Shown here piece by piece: positions 1-10,021 of a DNA stretch of 64,000 nt; position 1 is the stretch's first letter, and every line of letters begins with the position of its first letter. The notes beneath the pieces were generated by a model. The model was not told the DNA's origin. It saw only the letters and a list, made by a program, of their open reading frames with translations, and did no database searches. The position numbers and the translations under genes were made by a program. Source of the stretch: Byssothecium circinans (lineage: Eukaryota; Ascomycota; Dothideomycetes; Pleosporales; Massarinaceae); the NCBI GenBank assembly GCA_010015675.1, contig ML977027.1:37617-101616 (forward strand). The letters run 5' to 3'.

Positions 1-1128
1 ATCATTGAAGATGTTGGAGGGGAAAATGGAGGGCAGATTGATGCTATGTCTTTACGTCTGCTTACCCCCTTCTCTCTAGCCGTCAGGCGTATGGAGCGAA
101 GGTAAATATTTTTGACGGCACATCTCTTCCCTTGAATCGCCCTCGAATCGCCTGTGTCGCTCTTTTCGCGCTTGTTCAGCATTACAGCATTTATTTCGGT
201 CAAGTACGCTTGAATCGGGGAGCTCAGGAATGGAACTCAATCGTTTGGAAGTTCGACGGGGACGTTGAGCGCAGACTTTGCTGGCCTTGCGACTCGGAAC
301 CACTTCTGTACACATTCGCCTCGTAAACTGCTCAGTATCCAGTCGAGTACCAAAAATAACGACACACAAGCTTTGGATTCTGGAACACGCATGGAATGCG
401 CGAGTGTGCGTTCGGCAGGCAGAGGCGAATTTGGAACCATTTGGATCACGCGTCAAAGTGCAGCTTGCTGCGACCTGCACGACTGATATCATCTGAGACA
501 GGATGGCTGTTATGGATTCGTCACCGGAACCCTGATGCCAATTATATGTTCCTTCAAAGCATTGCAGCTACACCGAGTTTTTCATTCGGTGAGATAGTCA
601 CCATCTCCTCCAATCCTTCATCAAACGCCACACTTACTGGCCACAGTGGCGCAAGCCGCTAAAGTCCGCCCCCTTCACCCGCATGAACACTCAGTGCTGG
701 CATCTTACTCGCATTGACCAGCTCAGCTGCCTCTCTCGGCCACCTATATTTGGCACTAGATGATGAAAACCTTTCCCCATCGGGTGCTTCGTAAGTCGTC
801 TCTGATATTGCGATCCCTTGGTCAAGCGAAAGGTATGCGCACTTACTCGATGCGGCTCTTTATTTTTGGATCACCCTTGAGACCAGTAGTGTTTTGGGCA
901 TTTTCAGCATACGTTGAAGTTCAACACCTGCAGTAGGGTGTGGCGTTATTTTTCTCCTGATGAGACGGTTTGTCGGTGAGGAAGTTTGTAATATCGCAAG
1001 CTTTTAATTGCGTTGTCCTGCGGCTCTGTTTGCTTTTGCATCTATTTGTTCTTTCCTTATCCACCTACGCACCCCTCATCAAGTTCCATCATCCCCTCTC
1101 AACCTCTCTTCTGGCCTATCCAAAATTA
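1..1128. other. No convincing gene; upstream region
   Basis: Several overlapping ORFs occur on both strands, the longest being a minus-strand ORF at 76-492. None has a recognisable domain, good composition or splice structure. The part nearest 1129 is pyrimidine-rich (1040-1120), as expected for the promoter and 5' leader of the following gene. Nothing else is supported. Confidence 0.5.
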
Positions 1129-2382
1129 ATGGCATCCCCCTTGCCTTCCCCACCAACCATCCCACCATTTCTTCGCCTTCCCACATCAATCCGTCGACGC
1201 ATATACGGCTATCTTCTTCCCCCGCAGCCCTCGGAATCCATCGTCTACATTAATTACACCCTCCACTGGCCTTGGTTCGAAAATCCCAGCAACACAACCT
1301 TCAACGGGACTTGCCAACTCGATCTCTGCCGCTGTCCGCAAAACCCAGACCGACCGCGCACCCGGAACAGCAAAACGGAAGATCACATCTACTCGCGGTA
1401 TAGATGCTACGGACCAGAAGTCGGATTCAAAAGCGCAAGAGAGGACCTGTGGGTTCCTGCCGAGAGGTACGGGAAGAGTGGACAGATCAATTTCCTGAAA
1501 CCTGGGAGACGGTGGAATCGGGGTGAGGCGCCGAGCTTGGGGATCCTATCGGTGTGTAGAACTGTATACCATGAAGCTGTTGGCGCTCTGTATCGGGGAA
1601 GAAACTTTTGTTTCTTGACCGGACCTTGTCCGAGAGGAAGATACCAAGCCTACGCAACGCAGTACTTTCTTTCCCGACTCAGTCCATCGGCGCGCTCGCA
1701 CGTCACTACTCTGTCGATCAACGCCCTGCCGTACGAAGAAGATGCGAACCCGAAGGATGCACGACAAGCGTATGCAAATTTGGCGGCGTATGTACAGCTC
1801 TGTCTTCCTTCCTTTGAGAAGCTGTACCTGAATGTGTGGGATGTAAGATTGAAGGACGCGGTAAAGGCTTTGGATGGGGTATATGAGAAAGAGGGTGTCA
1901 AGATTGTGATGGCATTTGCGAGTGGGGAGAAAGTTGAGTGTGGGAGTGTGGGGGAGTTTGCGAAGGAAGTACGGCAACTTCGAGGTGCAGAACCCGATCG
2001 TCCACGCCATACGAGAAGCAAGAGTAACAGAGAAGGATCTGAAAAGTCAACCATAGCGTCGAAGGCAGAGCGTACCAGCACGAAGCGTTCTCTTCGATCG
2101 AAATCGGCAATCGTAAATTTAGCGGCAGTATGGGAGGAAGTACACGAAGAAGTCGGCGCCGGCGAACAATCCAACATCGAGACTGTCGTGAACCAGAAAA
2201 GGGAGCAGAAACCATCGAACACGGTATTGAGAAAATTCTCGAAGGTACAGAGGGTCCTTTCAAAACGAGGACAAGGAAAAGACAAGGCGGGTGATGAAGA
2301 GGGAGAGGATGAGTCGGAAATGGATGAGGAGTGGGTTGATGCAACACTTAGTCCCACTGCGGAGACTTGGGAGGTGTTATAA
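1129..2382 (+). CDS. DUF7730 / F-box-like fungal protein
   Basis: Single-exon gene. The ATG at 1129 (protein beginning MASPLPSPP) is preferred over an in-frame codon at 970, because the extra 53 residues resemble translated leader and the protein-like part starts here; this gives 417 aa. The N-terminus has a proline-rich stretch followed by 'FLRLPTSIRRRIYGYLLP', the short F-box-like helix that opens many fungal DUF7730-type proteins. A middle block follows with 'LGILSVCRTVYHEAVGALYRG', typical of that family ('xxxLxVCRxxYxEAxxxLY'). The last ~130 residues are charged and low-complexity (KDKAGDEEGEDE). Family members are thought to be ubiquitin-ligase adaptors or related regulators, but no biochemical role is established. 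Assignment rests on motif recognition only. Confidence 0.7.
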   Translation: MASPLPSPPTIPPFLRLPTSIRRRIYGYLLPPQPSESIVYINYTLHWPWFENPSNTTFNGTCQLDLCRCPQNPDRPRTRNSKTEDHIYSRYRCYGPEVGFKSAREDLWVPAERYGKSGQINFLKPGRRWNRGEAPSLGILSVCRTVYHEAVGALYRGRNFCFLTGPCPRGRYQAYATQYFLSRLSPSARSHVTTLSINALPYEEDANPKDARQAYANLAAYVQLCLPSFEKLYLNVWDVRLKDAVKALDGVYEKEGVKIVMAFASGEKVECGSVGEFAKEVRQLRGAEPDRPRHTRSKSNREGSEKSTIASKAERTSTKRSLRSKSAIVNLAAVWEEVHEEVGAGEQSNIETVVNQKREQKPSNTVLRKFSKVQRVLSKRGQGKDKAGDEEGEDESEMDEEWVDATLSPTAETWEVL

Positions 2383-2575
2383 CATACCTAGCGCTCTGAG
2401 TGGCTGGTGTTGAATAGGGAGTGAAAGTGAGGAGTACCAGATCGCCTTTTGATCACTTTCACCTTCATCGGGGCATTTACAGATTCATATATCTTCCTCG
2501 CATCTTCCCACCACACCTTCGACACAACACCACATCACGACCACGACCGCAGCAATAGCAACACCTGCAACGACA

Positions 2576-3417
2576 ATGGCGAAAGACGCGAAAGAGGACA
2601 AGAACAATGGTAGCCGCGTTTACATCGCGAAGTCGAAGGCTCTTCCGTAAGTCGTATTCAAGGCTTGGTAGTCAGTGGTAGAGCAATCGTCGCTTTTCTA
2701 ACACGTCCGACTAGGCTCAAGTCCAGCATCCTGAAGATTGTTGTCGGCGAAGAGAAAACCGTATTCTCCATCCACGAAGCTGTCCTCACCGCACGATCGA
2801 AGTTCTTCAAGAACGCGATGACCGGAAACTGGAAAGAGGCTGAGGACAAGGCCGTCAAGCTGCCCGAGGACGACCCAGATGTCTTCGCACTATACGAGCA
2901 GATTGTCTATACCGGCAAGATACCCGCCTATGATGACACTGGAGACGAGCGACGCGACATTTACTGTCAGGGCTGGGACAGATTTCAGAAAGGGTACGAG
3001 ATTCTCTGCTCCCTCTTTGTCCTAGCCGAGAGACTCCAAGACATGAATGCAAAGAACATGGCCACAGACGCTATCCTGAACAAGTACTTCCACGGGCACA
3101 ACCTCCTCAAGAAGAATGATACAAGTGGAGCCTCAGCCTGTCTTCCGGGAAAAGACGCTATCAACATCATGTGCGAGGGCACGCCAGCACCTAGCCCCGG
3201 CCGTGACGTCCTCGTCGACCTCTTTGTCTATTTGTGCGATTACCAAGGCTTCGATGGGTCCCAACTAGCTAAACCGCACGATCTTCATGAAGGCTTTCTT
3301 TATCCTCTTCTCTTGAAGCTCATGTGCCTTCGGAGGACTCCTACCACCCGCCATCCCCACTTCAGGGCCCCCGACTACTACCATATGGAGGAGGGCGATA
3401 AATGGCCCCGAATCTAG
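2576..3417 (+). CDS. BTB/POZ domain protein (BTB-1)
   Basis: Two exons, 2576-2646 and 2715-3417 (257 aa). The donor is GTAAGT at 2647 and the acceptor CTAG ends at 2714. Exon 1 encodes only 23 residues plus two bases, giving a phase-2 intron found at the same place in all eight BTB genes of this window. The BTB fold follows: 'LKSSILKIVVGEEKTVFSIH' (strand and 'sH' turn), 'LTARSKFFKNAMTGNWKEAE', then 'LPEDDPDVFALYEQIVYTG', the core helix motif. A helical region similar to the other members continues to a C-terminal 'APDYYHMEEG' motif. BTB domains dimerise and often link substrates to cullin-3 ligases; no extra domain such as Kelch or MATH is present. It is the most diverged member of the left cluster and appears intact. 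Confidence 0.85.
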
Positions 3418-5394
3418 GGGATATGAGCACTTGGCATTGGGAATTTTCGGAATAATGGTTTCAGCCGTACTTTATCCTTGCACCTTGACAAGGCATCCAC
3501 ACACACCAAGGCTGAGTAGTAGTGGTTGGAACAGCTCGTCGACGGAAAGTAGGTGCATTCATCAACTTTAGGTAGACAGTCATTGCCTACGAGCAAGACT
3601 TGGTCGGCATCCATCTACCTCCAGATATCAAACACAAAAAATTAAATTCCTTAGCCCTTATTAAACGTGCTTCCTCCCATCAAACATCGTTCTTCCTTTC
3701 CCCACCAGTTCCACTCCACCAACCTTCCTCCATCTATCCCCTGTAATTCCTCAGCCCATACCTTCCGAACCTCTCAACACCCCAATTCCTCGCTCCCATA
3801 ACCACTTCCTTTCTTCTTCTTCCCCTAAAACCCTAGACTCCGAATTCCCTCATCAACCCATCTAAACACGGCAACGAGTCAAACACACGAGATCAGGAAA
3901 CATCATCCCATACCATATACCCTATAGCATTCCTCAAGGCACAGTACCGTGTATCACGAACTATCTCCTAAACGACGTTTCTCGAGGCAGAAGCGGGAGT
4001 GTGCAATTAAGCTACGCCGTCGTTAGTCATAAGGCCTGCAAATACGCACACGACGCATTGAGCAAAGCAAAGGCATCACTCCACTACCTTCATCTATAAG
4101 TCTTAGGATACCAATTTAATTGATTCAGCTTGAAAAAAAAAGTAGAAAGACTTCCACACGAATTCTTTCATCTCAGCCCCGTTCCATGCAAAAGCCGCTC
4201 AAACCCAGTCCTCGAACCCAACTATCTCCATCCAGAGCCGCGGTGCCATGTACCCATACACACGCGTAAAGACCGGTTTCTCAACGTACACACCAAGCCG
4301 CGTACCGCGTGACGCTGCAATCCAAATTCTCCGTTGCCGGAGCGCCGGATTGGCAATTGACAGTAGCTGTTGATGTGGAGGAAGGTTGTGTAGCACATGC
4401 GTAGGCGATATCGTGGGCGGATTCAACGGAACCAATGCCAAGGATGTGGGTTTCTGGGCGAACGGAAGTGGAGAAGTGGAAGTGGAGCGTGTGGAGTGGA
4501 GCGTTAGGGGGGGCGGTGTGGAGGCTGGGGATTTGGTAATGTGTTTAGAAAATTGAGGCTCTTGGTTGATGGAGAGGATGGGTCTAGGAAGCATGTAGGG
4601 CGAACGTCGACGTGATGTGGTGGGGATTGGTATCCGTATCTGCGTCTAGGACGGGAGGAGGAGGAGGAGGTATGTAGTGAACTCTCCACCTTTACAACCC
4701 CCTGGACCCCTCGTTCTACATCTCTTGTAGCTTGCGATCCCACTCTCGCGAGTAAATGCGTGGGGATATTTCGTTGCCTTTCTAGCGGGTACGTGTTCGA
4801 CTTTCTCAATGCCGGAAGTTCATCCTATACATTGGGGAGTCTGGGTTATCACAATTCGCCTAGAGATTATTAGTCTTGAGGCCTGGGAAGATGCGATGTG
4901 GTGTACATGGTCTGCCGATTGAGGTGGAGGCTTTGAGGATTAGGGATCTGGGCTGTGGGGTATGTCGCTGCTAAAGGGAGAAGGCAGAGTCCTAGAGGTT
5001 TTGCGTGGGAGGTATGAAGAATTGTGTGGAGGTCTCTGGCAGGGAGCGTTGACACCCGTGTGAGCAATGGTGTTATCATAGGCCATGGTGCTCTAGGAGC
5101 TGAGAGACGTGTCATTCACGAGGTTAACGTAAGCACTCACTGATTGAGGATGTCGTTGCCTTTTCTGTATCGCCCCAAACACTTCCAGACTCCTCGCTAT
5201 GCTAACTGGGCCCTTTCAATGAAGAGCCCATGGCCAAAACTAGAGTGAACTCCTGCACGTTTCCAGCCTCAGGCTCTTGCTGACTTTTCCAATCCCAAAG
5301 CCAAAAGTTCGACAATCCTTTTCGAGTTCTGGATACTGATGCCAAACGCTTGACGCACGACTAGACAATTTAGTCAAGGTCGCCTACCTCCGTC
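3418..5394. other. Intergenic; contains duplicated flank from 4877
   Basis: No gene is supported. About 3640-3900 is pyrimidine-rich. From about 4877 to 5110 the sequence is clearly similar to 7068-7330, for example shared 'gaggcctgggaagatgcg' and 'ggttttgcgtgggaggtatg'. It is the downstream flank of BTB-2 and marks the left end of a tandem duplication. The minus-strand ORFs at 4199-4594, 4504-4809 and 4870-5115 have no protein signature. Confidence 0.6.
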
Positions 5395-6293
5395 TCAACC
5401 GCAGCGATAGTTTTCCGCTTTCGTAACCTTACTACTGTCGGTAGGCCTGTCTCTAGTAGATGTCATCCCTGCGAGGGCGTCGAAGAGAAATTCTGCGGGC
5501 CATTGATTATGCGTCGTTGGTTGCAACCAATGCACGAGAGCTACCTATATTTGTGGCACAAGGTTAGCAAATATTGTCCAGAGAAAATGTCAGAGTTGGT
5601 CGTCTTGGACACGCAACACGACTTATATATGGCTATACGCACCAAAACATACATGTCCACACAGAGCCTTCGAAGTGGATCAAACGTTGTTGTCAGCCTG
5701 TAGACGATACCAATGGCTACTTCCGTAGGGAAATAGTTATGATTGTCCTCGCGTAGCCTTTTCGAAGCCTCTATGAAGGCGGCAATGATGTGGTTCTTCG
5801 CTGAGATATCTTGTAGCATTTCGCAGAGGCCATACAGCTTACTAAGAGTCTCATATTCTTTCTTGGAAGATCCCTCGATTTTTGCGCGAAATTGATCTTT
5901 CTGCTCCTTGATCTGGTCGGCTGTGGCATTTATCAAAGCCTCGGGCTCAGTTACCGGTTCTTGAATTATCGGGATGTTATCGTAGTATATGAGCTGCAGG
6001 TACAGACCGAACATCTCGGGATCATCCTCCTCGAGTGTGACGATTCCATCCCCGGCCGAGACCCAAGGGCTCTCAGGTTTGAGGGCGTTAGCGAAGAACG
6101 GCGAGCGAGCTGTGATGAGATCCTTGTGAACAGAGAAAAGCTCAGCGTCGTAATACTCTCCACCGACGCGGACCAGAACCATGCCGCCCTTGAAGAAACT
6201 ACGTGTTGGTCAGTCATATGTATATCTGCTTTTAGGCTCTACTTACGTCTGCGACTTCTTTTCGGAGATGAGGATCTTGGAGTTGGTAGCCAT
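5395..6293 (-). CDS. BTB/POZ domain protein (BTB-2), three exons
   Basis: Minus strand, exons 6293-6247, 6198-5643 and 5544-5395 (250 aa). The first intron (GTAAGT) is the phase-2 intron shared by the family; exon 2 opens 'TFFKGGMVLVRVGGEYYDAE'. BTB core motifs are 'LITARSPFFANAL' and 'LEEDDPEMFGLYLQLIYYD'. Read straight through, the frame would stop at 5541, but GTGCGT at 5642 and a strong TGCTAAC..ATAG acceptor ending at 5545 define a 98-bp phase-0 intron. Splicing restores an 18-residue spacing between 'VDM' and 'PAEFLFDALAG' exactly as in its duplicate BTB-3, plus the family C-terminal 'KAENYRCG'. No other family member has this intron. It appears functional. The role is unknown beyond BTB-mediated dimerisation or adaptor function. 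Confidence 0.82.
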
Positions 6294-7711
6294 GATTGCG
6301 TTGGCGCCGTGTATGGAAATTGAAAGCGTGTTAATGGTGGGGGTGGGTGGAGAGGAAGAGTGTCGCGTCGCCGTCAACGGGTAGGACTAGGTGCTTATGT
6401 AACTCTACAAAGGCAACTGCAAACCCCGTGTGAAGCTAGATATTAGTAATAACCGCTACAAACGTGGCCCTCGTGGCCCCTTCATCCGCGTTCTTCAACT
6501 CGTGATGACCGCAACTCCAGCAACTGCAAACGGAGCCTGCGATTTCTGTTATCGTAGCCATGTTTGCGACTCAGTGCCAAGGTTCTATGCAACAAATTAG
6601 CAAATCTCACCTGAAGGAATGTATATTGACTCACTGATCTTCTTCTGTATGGAGCGCCCCCTGCTGTATGGGTTGGTCTGAGTGTGGACGAAACCCTGAA
6701 AGGAGAAAAGTATTACAATTCGCCAATGATTTTGGGTGTCCATCTGACATTGTCGAATGCTAGAGTTTGCTTTATTAGAGGGGTGTTACTCGACTTCGTT
6801 TCGTAGCACGACCGCGGTAAGATAGGTAACAGCCAGGAGTCTGAACGAACAACCTCGAAGCAGCGACCACCGGCATCGTTGGAAAGCACGAAACAACGCT
6901 GTAACAAGGACGCTGAAAGCCGTGAATGAGTGTTGAAGAAGATGTGGTGAAGCCCGCTGTCATTCTTTCAAAATCCATCTTCCTTCGTCGATATCATAAG
7001 TAACTCTCACCTAGCGCTCTTCCCCCAAATAGCCCCCCACCGCCTCAACAACCCCATCCACGCCCCCTGAGGCCTGGGAAGATGCGGTAAGGTGCACGTG
7101 GTCTGCCGATTGAGTTGGAGGCTTTAAGGATTAGGGATCTAGGTTATAGGTTGTAGGGTGTAGATGGTGATATGTTACTGCTAAAGGGAGGAGGTAGAGT
7201 CCTAGGGGTTTTGCGTGGGAGGTATGAAGGATTGTATAGAGATGTTAGACAGGGCTCGTTAATACAGGAAGTGTCAGTACCAGTAGTTACGTAGGCGATG
7301 ATGGTCTGGGAGCTGAGGTATGTGTCACGATGATGTTCAATATTCGCGCAAGGTCGGGGCAAGCGCTAAATACCTTGAGGTATAGTGCATTCAATTTGAA
7401 AGGGGATCCTCTCTGTTCCAATTGCTCCCTCAGCGGCCGTACCCATATCTTAGATGCTAGCGACATACTCTCCGTTCGAAAACCCGCTTTAACCATGCCG
7501 GTATGAGAGCTTAGGGTACCTCGTCCGTTGAAAACTTCAAACTAGCCATGTCAATGGCATGCATTGGAAGCCTGCATGGCTCTGCAAAAAGTCGAGTAGT
7601 AGTTGAACCGTGTAGAACCTCTCGGTGCAAACGTTCAACAACGCTAGGTTAGCGCAGGTTTGAACTTAGTAAAGTGTTGTTAAACGGTTGACTCTGCGCC
7701 GAACCATGCCC
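6294..7711. other. Intergenic with duplication junction
   Basis: Upstream region of BTB-2 and downstream flank of BTB-3, meeting at the duplication junction near 7067. It contains the dehalogenase 3' remnant (7010-7067) and the second copy of the conserved flank (7068-7330). The minus-strand ORFs at 6713-6907 and 6775-6978 resemble translated ORFs at 8800-9042 only because the DNA is duplicated. No independent gene is supported. Confidence 0.6.
7010..7067 (-). pseudogene. 3' fragment of haloacid dehalogenase gene
   Basis: About 58 bp nearly identical in part to the end of the dehalogenase reading frame at 9039-9111. On the minus strand it still reads 'GGYLG' followed shortly by a TAG stop. 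It is cut off at 7067, where unrelated flank sequence begins. It is a passenger fragment of the tandem duplication and has no start or promoter of its own. Confidence 0.75.
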
Positions 7712-8494
7712 TCAAGCTCGCTCTCCACCATCAATCTTGCAGAAATAATTCTCCGCAACTTCGATCTTTTTCCTACCTTTGGGTCGTTCCCCACCAGTCA
7801 CCAGTGCAGCTACAACATCATACAAAAACTCTGCTGGGAATTGATCAAATGTGAACTTGGCAAACCACGATTTGTGACCCACTATGACAAACATGTCTAC
7901 GCAGAACTTCCGTAGCGGATCGGAAGTCGGCGTTAACTCGTAGATAGAGCGAATTTGTGGACCCCAAGGGTACCACCGGGTGTGGTCTCCGCGCTCCTTC
8001 AGCGACGCCTCGACGAATGCGGTAATGATTCGGTTCTTCGCTTGGACATCCTGAAGCATATCACAGAGACCATAGAGCTTGGCTAGAGCTTCGTATTCCT
8101 CGGAGGCCTGCTCCAAGATCGATTTATTCGAAGAGGCGGGAGTGGCTGGAGTCTCGTGGATCGCAATACAGTCGTAGTAGATAAGCTGGAGGTACAGACC
8201 GAACGCCTCGGGTCCTCTTCTTTGAGTGTGACAATACCGTCCTCGGCCGATGCCCAGGGACTACCTTCCTTCAAGGCATTGGCAAAGTAAAGTGAGCGGG
8301 CTGTCATGAGGTCCTTGTGCACGGTGAATAGCTTAGTGCTTCCATCGTTGCCGTTAGCGACATCACCAACACGGACTCGGATCGTTGGACCCTCGAAGAA
8401 ACTGCATAACAGTGAGCCAGCCTGATCACTATATTGAGCGTCGGTCTTACTTGTGTAACTTGTCTTTCGTAACGATGTTGGAATCAGCCGCCAT
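7712..8494 (-). pseudogene. BTB/POZ gene with 1-bp frameshift (BTB-3)
   Basis: Minus strand, exon 1 at 8494-8451 and exon 2 at 8401-7712. The first intron is GTAAGA with acceptor GCAG and is phase 2 like its paralogues. Exon 2 begins 'FFEGPTIRVRVGD', keeps 'LMTARSLYFANALKEGSPW' and runs in frame to 'LKEEDP'. There one base is missing (about 8209-8213, a CCC run). The continuation 'EAFGLYLQLIYYD ... DMLQDVQAKN ... DQFPAEFLYDVVAAL ... VAENYFCK' lies in the next frame and ends at 7712. With one extra base it would encode about 244 aa, collinear with BTB-2. It is therefore a recent pseudogene or a sequencing error at a homopolymer. It lacks the extra intron of BTB-2. Confidence 0.8.
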
Positions 8495-9038
8495 GAATGG
8501 GTATCGGATCGCGTCAAAGGTCCGCTTCAGTGTTGTGGAAGGTGGATATGTTAAGCACATTGGAGTGAGCAGGTGAGAGAGTGTGTGGGTGGTGGATTTT
8601 TGCAGTCGGACGTGCTTGTGTAACCTTAAGTTTGTACTGGAACCAGGTCACCTGCCGGATATGCGGCTCGAGACCGGCGGTACAAACGCGCCATGATGCG
8701 CCTGCCGTTTGTTGGAACCTGCAATTTCTTGACGTCAGTGATTCTTGCGTCTCAGGCTTATGTCGGTGTGAAGCCAACCAATCTCATCCAGAGGGATGGT
8801 CACTTCGCACTAGTTTGGAAAACCACCGCCGTAAGAATGCAGGTAGTCTGCGCGAATAACCTCGAAGCAGCGAACACCGGCGTAGTTGAAAAGCAGTCAG
8901 TAGAGATATGACACAGACGCGGAAGGCTGCGGTCGAGTATTACGGGTAACGCCAAGTACGCTCTCGCTCTTCGAAGTGTCCATCTTTCTCCAACCCCAGC
9001 GAGAGACCATACACTAGCGTCATCCCTCCAAATCACAC
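8495..9038. other. Intergenic between BTB-3 and dehalogenase
   Basis: Upstream of BTB-3 and downstream of the dehalogenase. It carries the duplicated block at about 8830-9000 (for example 'cctcgaagcagcgaacaccgg', near-matching 6853 onward). No gene is supported. Confidence 0.5.
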
Positions 9039-10021
9039 TCACCTAGCCGAATCTCCATCCAAATAGCCCCCCACCGCCTCAACAACCCCATCCACGCCCC
9101 CCACAACAACCGTCGGCCCATCCCCCAACCGATCCCCCCAACCCCTCCCCGCCCTATCAACCCAACATGCCCTCATTCCCACCGCCCTCGCCCCCACAAC
9201 ATCAAATGGATTCCCACTAACCAGCCAAACATCCCCCTCCCTCCCTTTCTTCCCTACCTCATCACAAAGATGCTCATACACCGATGGATCAGGCTTAAAC
9301 CTCTTAACCGGCTCCACGACGACGACCTGTTTGAATAAACTGGCATGAGGGGAAAGGTCGGGGGATTGCGTGAACGAGGCATTGATCATGGAAGCGGTGC
9401 CGTTGGAGAAAATGACCGGGTGGAAGGTTGGGGAGTCCTTGAGGTGCGTGAAGAGAGGCGGGACGTCGGGGAAGAGGTGCAGGGTGTTGTATGCGGACAT
9501 TAGGTTTTGCGTTTCCGTGGCTGTGAGGCTGACGCCGGCTTCGAAGAGGGCGTGGTGGAGTGCTTTGCGGGTTATGTCGGAGAAGGGCTCGTACTTGTCT
9601 GGATAGGGATATCAGTAACCTTAGAGGGATCCTACCTTCTCAGAACAATTCATTAACAGCTATTTCTCAATTCAAACCCATCTACAGCTCGCTGACTGCT
9701 TGTTTATGAGAGGTACACGTGGAGGAATTGAGCTTAAGGGAGAAATAACTTATTAACTGTGTGTTCTAAGAAGGCACGATCCCTGTAAGGAATGATTGGG
9801 ATCTGGTGAGAAAGGGAAGTGACGGGGGATGCAGGAAGACAAGGGAGCGTACTCATGCTATTAAGACGCCACATATATTCCAATTGATATTTCCGCCATT
9901 CTGTGGCTATGCTGGAGGCTTTTCCCTGGCCGAAGTGCTCGGCGAGCTGCTTTGCGATGCTCTCGGTGGAGAGGAGGGTGCCGTAGACGTCGAAGGCTAG
10001 GACGATGTGGTTTGATGCCAT
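9039..10021 (-). CDS. Haloacid dehalogenase, type II (HAD superfamily)
   Basis: Minus strand, exons 10021-9853 and 9598-9039 (242 aa). The intron is long for this genome (254 bp), with donor GTACGC and acceptor CCAG. Splicing joins 'WRLNSM' to 'NKYEPFSDITRKALHHAL', the expected continuous family sequence. HAD motifs: nucleophile in 'LAFDVYGTLL' (D11), motif II 'FSNGT', the lysine in 'VKRFKPDP', and motif IV 'VSGNPFDVVGARAVGMRACW'. L-2-haloacid dehalogenases hydrolyse short 2-halo acids to hydroxy acids; the true substrate here is unknown. Length fits the family. Its 3' end was the right breakpoint of the tandem duplication, and a 58-bp copy remains at 7010-7067. Confidence 0.88.

Larger units (their letters stand above)
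4877..7067. repeat. Tandem duplication unit A (BTB-2 side)
   Basis: Left copy of a segmental duplication of about 2.2 kb. In order it holds a conserved non-coding flank (4877-5110), BTB-2, a conserved upstream segment (around 6810-6980, similar to 8830-9000), and about 58 bp matching the 3' end of the haloacid dehalogenase gene (about 7010-7067, with 'agccccccaccgcctcaa' at 7031 matching 9065). The junction with unit B is sharp at about 7067/7068, where dehalogenase sequence stops and the flank restarts with 'tgaggcctgggaagatgcg'. Similarity outside the best blocks is eroded, so the event is not very recent. Confidence 0.8.
7068..9111. repeat. Tandem duplication unit B (BTB-3 side)
   Basis: Right copy of the duplication: conserved flank (7068-7330), BTB-3, conserved upstream block (about 8830-9000), then the 3' end of the intact dehalogenase gene. 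Because the dehalogenase is complete only here, unit B keeps the original right-hand context, and the right breakpoint lay inside the dehalogenase coding region near 9101-9111. Confidence 0.78.

Noticed and set aside
76..492. 138-codon minus-strand ORF at the left edge
   Set aside because: No domain, poor composition, and overlapping ORFs in four other frames; typical chance ORF in GC-balanced DNA.
1546..2357. Long minus-strand ORFs of 235, 154 and 149 codons
   Set aside because: They are antisense shadows of the DUF7730-like gene; no protein signature.
5541..6182. Unspliced end of BTB-2 at the TAG at 5541
   Set aside because: The stop is part of a strong ATAG acceptor; splicing restores the C-terminus seen in BTB-3.
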